This document shows, in pieces, positions 1 through 4,243 of a stretch of 6,247 nt of DNA; position 1 is the first letter of the stretch; each line of letters opens with the position of its first letter. A program made the position numbers and the translations under genes. The notes under the pieces were generated by a model. It was not told where the DNA came from and did not search any database. It saw nothing but the letters and a program-made list of their open reading frames with translations. Source of the DNA: Myxococcales bacterium (GTDB lineage Bacteria; Myxococcota; Bradymonadia; UBA7976; UBA1532); contig JAGQJJ010000257.1 in assembly GCA_020430675.1 (NCBI GenBank), positions 1 to 6,247 on the forward strand, given 5' to 3'.

Positions 1-1407
1 GCGGTCAGCGGCGCCGGGGGCGAAGGCGGCGCGGGCGGCGTGGGCGGTGAAGGTGGCCTGGGCGGTGAAGGCGGCCTGGGCGGCATGGGCGGCATGGGCG
101 GCTTGGGCGGCGAAGGCGGCATGGGCGGCGAAGGCGGCATGGGCGGCATGGGCGGCGAAGGCGGCATGGGCCAGCCCGATCCGCCGCCGGCGCCCGGGCC
201 GGTTCACGTGCCTGCGGGCGGGCTGTACTCCGTCGGGGTGACGCTCACCGAGCTGAGCGGCTTCTTGCTGCCGATGCAGGCCGAGATCGTGGCCGAGGGC
301 GTCGACGACGACCACGCCATCATCCGGCGCTTTGTGCTGCGCGGCGTCAAGGGCGACCGCGTCAGCGAAGCGCTCGGCGAGGCCAACGACATCGAGATCG
401 GTCCAGGCAGCCTGTTCCATGCCGATCTGGGCGATATGGTGCTGCCCGCCGATTTCAGCCCCACCGGCAGCCCGATCGAGTTTGCGGTGGTGCTCGATGG
501 CGTGGTCCGCGGGCCCGAGCGCTTCTGCGGGCGGGTCACCGGCGAGGTCATCACGCTGGAGCAGCCCCTGGTGATGAGCAGTTTTGGCGCCGAGCCCTGG
601 GAAGGCCGGGGGCCGACGCCCCCCGGGCGCTGTCAGGACGGGGGCGAAGAGGTCATGTGCGAGCACCTCGCTGCCGACGCCTGCCCACCGATGGTCAACG
701 GCGATGTCGAGATGACCTCGTGCGGGTTGCCGCGCAACTTCCACCTCACGCTGCCCGCCGACTTCGACCCGGCAGTGCCGCGCCCGCTGGTCTTCCTCTT
801 CCACGGCCTGGGCGGTGACGTCGCTCGCATTCTCAACGATACGCATCTCGATGAGCGGGTCGACGACGACAACTTCATCCTGATCACGCCGGCTTCTCGG
901 GCGCTGCCGGTGGAGTGGGACCAGCTTACGCCGGTCGAGAATCCCGACCTGGCCTTCTTCGATGACATGGTCACCTGCGCCACCGCACAGCTGGGCGCTG
1001 ATCCCGACCGCGTGCATGTGATGGGCATGAGCGCCGGTGGGCTGTTTACCACCTATCTGACGTTCATGCGTTCGGCGACGATCGCGTCGTCCACGCCCTT
1101 CTCGGGCGGGTTGATCATCGATTACCCCGAGCCCGCCGAGCGCCGCCCGGTGCTGGTCACCTGGGGCGGCGTCGACGATCACGCCGTCGGTCAGGACTTC
1201 AACACCTTCGCGAACAACCTGATCGCCGACCTGACCGCCGGCGGGCACCTCTTTGCCACCTGCGATCACGGTCAGCGGCACGTGATCCGCCCCGAGTTCA
1301 TGCCCTTTGCGCTGCGGTGGCTGTTCGACCACCCGCGCACGCTGGCCGGCGATCCCTATGCCGACGGTTTGCCCGATGTCTTCCCGGATTACTGCCACCT
1401 GCCTTGA
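1..1407 (+). CDS. Secreted PHB-depolymerase/LpqC-like esterase with Gly-Gly-X linker (5' partial)
   Basis: The reading frame is open to the left edge, so the N-terminus, including any signal peptide or lipobox, is missing; 468 residues are visible. GTG at 40 lies inside the repeat and is not a credible start. Counting the first codon as 1: residues 6-56 are Gly-Gly-X repeats, 57-74 a Pro-rich linker, about 75-205 an unassigned beta-rich domain, and 211-241 a linker with four cysteines (211, 220, 228, 241). The hydrolase domain covers about 241-455. It shows the oxyanion motif HGLGG (His268), the nucleophile elbow GMSAGG (Ser344), a probable acid Asp392 or Asp393 in GGVDDH, and a probable catalytic His427 in HGQRHV. 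This order matches the Esterase_phd/LpqC group (PHB depolymerases, feruloyl and acetylxylan esterases), which cleave ester bonds outside the cytoplasm. The substrate cannot be read from sequence. Abundant cysteines and the Gly linker fit a surface-tethered protein. The hydrolase fold is firm; the specificity is not. Confidence 0.82.
   Translation, partial: AVSGAGGEGGAGGVGGEGGLGGEGGLGGMGGMGGLGGEGGMGGEGGMGGMGGEGGMGQPDPPPAPGPVHVPAGGLYSVGVTLTELSGFLLPMQAEIVAEGVDDDHAIIRRFVLRGVKGDRVSEALGEANDIEIGPGSLFHADLGDMVLPADFSPTGSPIEFAVVLDGVVRGPERFCGRVTGEVITLEQPLVMSSFGAEPWEGRGPTPPGRCQDGGEEVMCEHLAADACPPMVNGDVEMTSCGLPRNFHLTLPADFDPAVPRPLVFLFHGLGGDVARILNDTHLDERVDDDNFILITPASRALPVEWDQLTPVENPDLAFFDDMVTCATAQLGADPDRVHVMGMSAGGLFTTYLTFMRSATIASSTPFSGGLIIDYPEPAERRPVLVTWGGVDDHAVGQDFNTFANNLIADLTAGGHLFATCDHGQRHVIRPEFMPFALRWLFDHPRTLAGDPYADGLPDVFPDYCHLP
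16..168 (+). repeat. In-frame 9-nt tandem repeat encoding (Gly-Gly-X)17
   Basis: Seventeen consecutive 9-nt units each encode Gly-Gly-X. The X residues run E, A, V, E, L, E, L, M, M, L, E, M, E, M, M, E, M. The 18-nt double unit GGCGGCGAAGGCGGCATG occurs identically at 106-123, 124-141 and 151-168, which points to recent slippage or duplication at the 3' end; the 5' units carry more synonymous change. Units of 9 nt preserve the frame, so copy-number change would alter linker length without breaking the gene. The array may extend left of the window. It most likely forms a flexible spacer between a membrane anchor and the folded domains. Confidence 0.93.
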
Positions 1408-1419
1408 GCGCCGCGGCGC
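1408..1419 (+). terminator. Possible weak terminator: GC palindrome followed by T-rich stretch
   Basis: Directly after the esterase stop codon lies a perfect 12-bp palindrome, GCGCCGCGGCGC, followed by CTTGTCATTTT (1420-1430). A short GC hairpin with a T-rich tail resembles an intrinsic terminator. However, the stem can be only 4-5 bp once a loop is allowed, and the T-tract is interrupted. In a genome this GC-rich, short GC palindromes arise often by chance. Confidence 0.25.
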
Positions 1420-1420
1420 C

Positions 1421-1451
1421 TTGTCATTTTCGACGGGCTCTGCGGTACCCT
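1421..1451 (+). promoter_or_regulatory. Tentative promoter for the lipoprotein gene
   Basis: In the 78-nt gap, TTGTCA (1421-1426) matches the -35 consensus TTGACA at five of six positions. TACCCT (1446-1451) is a poor -10 element (three of six) at a long 19-nt spacing. The gap is locally less GC-rich than its surroundings, which fits a promoter. The -35 element overlaps the T-rich part of the putative terminator. Read-through from the esterase gene remains equally possible. Confidence 0.22.
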
Positions 1452-1474
1452 TCCGCCCAGCGTGCCATCTGCGC

Positions 1475-1483
1475 GAGGTGAGG
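1475..1483 (+). promoter_or_regulatory. Ribosome binding site that fixes the lipoprotein start
   Basis: GAGGTGAGG lies directly before ATG 1486. Its GAGGT core is 6 nt from the ATG, while the alternative GTG at 1462 has no comparable site. This choice also gives a signal peptide that begins normally (MRFAVRV) instead of carrying eight extra residues. Confidence 0.7.
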
Positions 1484-1485
1484 TG

Positions 1486-3012
1486 ATGCGATTTGCCGTT
1501 CGCGTCATCGGGTGCGTGCTGGTCGGGCTCGTGGGCGCGGCTGTGGTGGCCGGCTGTCTGCCCGACCTGTACGACGATTGCGCCGACGATCTGGATTGTC
1601 CCGAGGCGCTGAGCTGCGTGGGCGGCATCTGCACCCGCGGCGACGAGCTGCGCAGCGGCGACGCCACGCCGGGCGATCGCGGGCTCGATGTGGGCCTGGA
1701 CGCGGGCCACGACCACGCCATGCCCGATGCCCGCGGCAACCGGGACGCGGTGGTCGACGCGGCGCTGCCGGCCGAGCTGTGCAACGCCGCCGACGATGAC
1801 GGCGACGGGCGCATCGACGAGGCAGCGGTCTGCCCGCGGCTGCCCTTTGCGACGAGCGTCTGCACCGCCGGGGACTGCGCCTATGCCTGCTTGGGCGACA
1901 ACTTCGACGCCAATGATGACCTCAGCGACGGCTGCCAGCGCGGCTGCGTCGCCCTGGCGGCGCCGCGCACGCTGGCCACCGGCCTGCCCCTCGAAGCGCA
2001 GCAGGTCGCGCTGGCGATCGCGCCGGGCCAGGATCGGACGGCCATCGTCTATCGCGACCAGGCGGCGGGCGCGACGCGCGGGCTTGTGGTGATCGCGCGC
2101 GACGCCGAGCATTTTGCCGCGCCGGTCTCGATCCCGCCGCAAGACGCGGTGCTCGGCGCGCCATCGGTCGCCGTCGAAGGCGAGCGCGTCGTGGTGGCCG
2201 CTCGGCATGTCGTCGCGGACGTGCCCTCGGGCTATCGGCTGGCGGTGGTGCTCGGCGAGCGCGTTGCCACCGCCCTCTTCAGCGCGCGCCAGGCCGCCAA
2301 TGGGCTGGGCGCGCCGGGCGTCGCGACCCGGGTCGAGGGTGATCTGCCCATCGCCGCCGTGCTGGGCGATATCGCCACCGGCAATCAGCGGGTGAAGGTG
2401 GCATCGGGGCTGGCGCGCCTCGACGGCCTGGTGCCGGAGCAGACGCTGACCATCTCGGGGGGCGGGCAGGCGATGAGCGACGTGGCGCCGGTGGTGATGG
2501 CGACCGCCGAGGGATTTGTCCTGGTGCGTGCGGGGACCGAGGGCGTGGACTCCGCGCTGTTTGCTCGGGCTTTGGCCGCCGGCCTCGACACCGCAAGTGA
2601 CTCGACGCGGGTGCTGCCCGGGCCGGCGCTCGGCCGCCTCACGGGGGCGCCCGCAGACGATGGCGCGCGGGTGGCCGCCCGCACCGACGCGCGGCTGGTC
2701 GTCGCCGCGCTCGATGCCAGCGGCACCTTCACCGGCGTGCCGCAAGAGTTGGCGTTGCCCGACCCGTCGGTCTCCGACCTGCGCCTGGTCATGGCGGCGC
2801 GCGGGCCCATCTTTGTGTTCCAGACCGCCGAGGGGCTTGAGATCGGCTGGCTCGACCGCGAAGGCGCCGACGCCGAGTGGGTGCGCCAGGCGATCGACCG
2901 GACGGTGATCACCTTCGACGCCGCCGCCGACGCCGGCACGGTCGACATCGCATGGCTGGCGCCCGGCGAGGGCGGCGCCGACCTGCGCTTTGCGCGCTTT
3001 GTGTGTCATTGA
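1486..3012 (+). CDS. Lipoprotein with Cys-rich/MopE-like N-terminal modules and propeller-like body
   Basis: The product is 508 residues. Residues 1-24 form a lipoprotein signal peptide: Arg2 and Arg6, a hydrophobic core, then VAGC with Cys24 as the predicted lipidated residue. Leu at +2 would favour the outer membrane under the E. coli rule. A Cys module follows (Cys32, 38, 44, 49), then an Asp/Gly-rich linker (about 50-97) of the kind common in myxobacterial lipoproteins. Next comes a metal-binding-like motif, Cys99-NAADDDGDGRIDE ending at residue 112, resembling the MopE motif and its DxDxDG variants. A second Cys module (126, 131, 135, 150, 154) carries a DNFDANDD segment that could bind calcium. 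Residues about 160-508 are repeated short beta strands with turns, plausibly a beta-propeller, ending ...FVCH. No catalytic motif is visible. I infer a surface-exposed, disulfide-rich binding or structural protein; the ligand is unknown. Its stop overlaps the start of the next gene. Confidence 0.85.
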   Translation: MRFAVRVIGCVLVGLVGAAVVAGCLPDLYDDCADDLDCPEALSCVGGICTRGDELRSGDATPGDRGLDVGLDAGHDHAMPDARGNRDAVVDAALPAELCNAADDDGDGRIDEAAVCPRLPFATSVCTAGDCAYACLGDNFDANDDLSDGCQRGCVALAAPRTLATGLPLEAQQVALAIAPGQDRTAIVYRDQAAGATRGLVVIARDAEHFAAPVSIPPQDAVLGAPSVAVEGERVVVAARHVVADVPSGYRLAVVLGERVATALFSARQAANGLGAPGVATRVEGDLPIAAVLGDIATGNQRVKVASGLARLDGLVPEQTLTISGGGQAMSDVAPVVMATAEGFVLVRAGTEGVDSALFARALAAGLDTASDSTRVLPGPALGRLTGAPADDGARVAARTDARLVVAALDASGTFTGVPQELALPDPSVSDLRLVMAARGPIFVFQTAEGLEIGWLDREGADAEWVRQAIDRTVITFDAAADAGTVDIAWLAPGEGGADLRFARFVCH

Positions 3013-3788
3013 ACACTGCATCCGATCCCATCGCCGCCGCGCGCGCCGCGCTGCTGCGCACGCGCCTGTGGCCGGCCGTGCTCGGGGTCTTGGCCTCGGC
3101 GGCCGTCTTCACCCTGGCGCTGCGCGGCGCGGCGTCATGGGTGGACTTGTCCTGTCCGTGGCCGGTGGCCGGCGGCCTGGGGCTCCTGCTCTTCGGGCTG
3201 GCCGAGGTGCGGGTGCAGCGGGCGAGCCGGCGGCGGCGCGCGCCGGGCGTGGCGCTGCTGCTGGCGATGATGCGCAAGCTGGGCCCCGCGGCCGGCGTCG
3301 AGGTCGGACTGCGCCGCGGGCTGCCCTATCTGCGGGCGCGGCAAGGCGAGACGGCGTTTGTGGTGCACTTCGAGCCCCTGCGCGGCGATCGCTTGCGGGT
3401 CGCGCTGACGCTCGATGAGGAGTCGGTGTTGAACCTGCGGCTGGTCTCGCGGCTGCGCGAAGGCTTCCCCGACCGCTGGCTTGCCCGCGTTCGCGCCCGC
3501 GAGGCCGATGTGCCGGGCGTGCCCGAATCGATCTGCGCCATCAGCCCCGATCCCGACTGCGCCGCGGCGTTCTGGGCGGACGACGAGTCGTTCCGCAGCG
3601 CCGCCACCCGCCTGTTGACCTTCAACGCGCCGGTCGCCGCGGTGCTCGACCTGCAGGGCGATGGCATCGGCTGGGACACCCTGCTGACCGAGCGCGTCGA
3701 CGCCCATCGATTGCTGTCATTGGTGCCACAACTGGCCACATTGGCCGTGCGCGCCCGGCTCTGGTCACACGCCCGGCCCGTCCGATGA
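3009..3788 (+). CDS. Unrecognised protein with two membrane segments and a soluble C-terminal domain
   Basis: I do not recognise this family. TTG 3009 is chosen because it shares the bases TTGA with the stop of the preceding lipoprotein gene, the usual geometry of translational coupling. GTG 3003 is an alternative, and neither has a clear ribosome binding site. From TTG the product is 259 residues. Residues about 20-38 (WPAVLGVLASAAVFTLAL) and about 52-66 (PVAGGLGLLLFGLAE) are hydrophobic and probably span the membrane as a hairpin. The Arg-rich stretch RVQRASRRRR (68-77) follows and should hold the C-terminal domain in the cytoplasm by the positive-inside rule. Residues 78-259 are mixed alpha/beta with no obvious catalytic motif. 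The frame is open much further upstream, but that part lies antiphase over the lipoprotein gene and should not be counted. The last 24 bp overlap the convergent PilZ-like gene. The gene is very probably real, from its frame-consistent composition and plausible topology; its function is unknown. Confidence 0.7.
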   Translation: MNTASDPIAAARAALLRTRLWPAVLGVLASAAVFTLALRGAASWVDLSCPWPVAGGLGLLLFGLAEVRVQRASRRRRAPGVALLLAMMRKLGPAAGVEVGLRRGLPYLRARQGETAFVVHFEPLRGDRLRVALTLDEESVLNLRLVSRLREGFPDRWLARVRAREADVPGVPESICAISPDPDCAAAFWADDESFRSAATRLLTFNAPVAAVLDLQGDGIGWDTLLTERVDAHRLLSLVPQLATLAVRARLWSHARPVR

Positions 3789-4166
3789 GCGCCCGGTCCG
3801 CCGCATGAAGGCCAGCAACGCTTCGCGCCCTGACCCGTCGAGCGGATCAAAGCGCAGCTCGACGCCCGGCCCGGCGAGCGTGGTGCCCCGGCGCGCGACC
3901 CGGGCAAAGAGCATCAGCTCGTCGCCTTTGGTCGGATGCACCAGCACGCACTCGACAACGGTGTCTTCGGCGGGCGGATCGGGCATCAGCACAAAAACCG
4001 TCGATCGCGGGTTGAGGCAGCGCATCAGGTCTTCGGGCCGCGAAAGGTGAAGCCGCACCGCGCGCGACGCTCCCGGCGGACGCGACGGTACGCGCGGCAG
4101 GGGCGCGGTGACGCCCAAAGCGCCCTCGTCGGCTCCGGGATCATCAGGCGTTGGATGATCGGACAT
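3765..4166 (-). CDS. Small PilZ-like domain protein (myxobacterial type)
   Basis: The product is 133 residues from ATG 4166, chosen because AGGAGG lies 7 nt upstream; a TTG nine codons further upstream would place that site inside the gene. Residues 1-35 are Pro/Gly/Asp-rich and probably disordered. Residues about 36-121 form a compact beta-rich domain ending GPGVELRFDPL...REALLAFM, which resembles the end of PilZ-like domains (TIGR02266 type) common in myxobacteria. The final residues are a polar tail. PilZ domains usually bind cyclic di-GMP through RxxxR and D/NxSxxG; I see neither motif intact, so nucleotide binding is doubtful and a protein-protein role is possible. There is no signal peptide or membrane segment, so it should be cytoplasmic. 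It lies 77 nt downstream of the glycoside-hydrolase gene on the same strand. The gene is well supported; the family call is moderate. Confidence 0.6.
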   Translation of the reverse strand: MSDHPTPDDPGADEGALGVTAPLPRVPSRPPGASRAVRLHLSRPEDLMRCLNPRSTVFVLMPDPPAEDTVVECVLVHPTKGDELMLFARVARRGTTLAGPGVELRFDPLDGSGREALLAFMRRTGRSSDGPGV

Positions 4167-4173
4167 ACGGTCT

Positions 4174-4179
4174 CCTCCT
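4174..4179 (-). promoter_or_regulatory. Strong ribosome binding site of the PilZ-like gene
   Basis: On the - strand TCAGGAGGAGACCGTATG contains a perfect AGGAGG, 7 nt from ATG 4166. It is the best ribosome binding site in the window and decides the start against the upstream in-frame TTG at 4193. Confidence 0.85.
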
Positions 4180-4243
4180 GACATCATGCCCAACGGCGCA
4201 GGGGCGTGCCAGGAATCCGCCGCGAAATCGGACCGGGCGCGGG

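Noticed and set aside
16..168. CRISPR-like or regulatory tandem repeat
   Set aside because: The units are contiguous 9-nt codon triplets without spacers and stay in frame with a long downstream gene. This is a coding linker repeat.
47..241. Open frame encoding Ala-Ala-Trp repeats
   Set aside because: It is the +1 frame reading of the Gly-Gly-X array; its periodicity comes only from the real gene.
1389..1865. Antisense open frame across the start of the lipoprotein gene
   Set aside because: The product is Ser/Pro/Arg-rich low complexity, typical of the reverse strand of a GC-rich gene. The sense gene has a signal peptide, lipobox and ribosome binding site.
2385..2948. Long antisense open frame inside the lipoprotein gene
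   Set aside because: Its composition is that of a shadow frame (Ser/Ala/Pro/Arg-rich), with no domain and no ribosome binding site.
2877..3008. N-terminal extension of the membrane protein starting at an upstream in-frame codon
   Set aside because: These codons lie antiphase over the lipoprotein gene and encode an Arg-rich low-complexity stretch; coupling at TTG 3009 (or GTG 3003) is more natural.
3135..3907. Two long antisense frames over the membrane-protein gene
   Set aside because: Both are compositionally biased, lack ribosome binding sites, and conflict with a sense frame that shows a clear membrane topology.
4167..4193. Nine-codon extension of the PilZ-like protein from TTG 4193
   Set aside because: The AGGAGG site at 4174-4179 would lie inside the coding region; ATG 4166 is ideally spaced from it.
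4167..4243. Terminator or promoter between the hydrolase and PilZ-like genes
   Set aside because: Apart from the ribosome binding site, I find no stem with a T-tract and no credible -35/-10 pair in these 77 nt.
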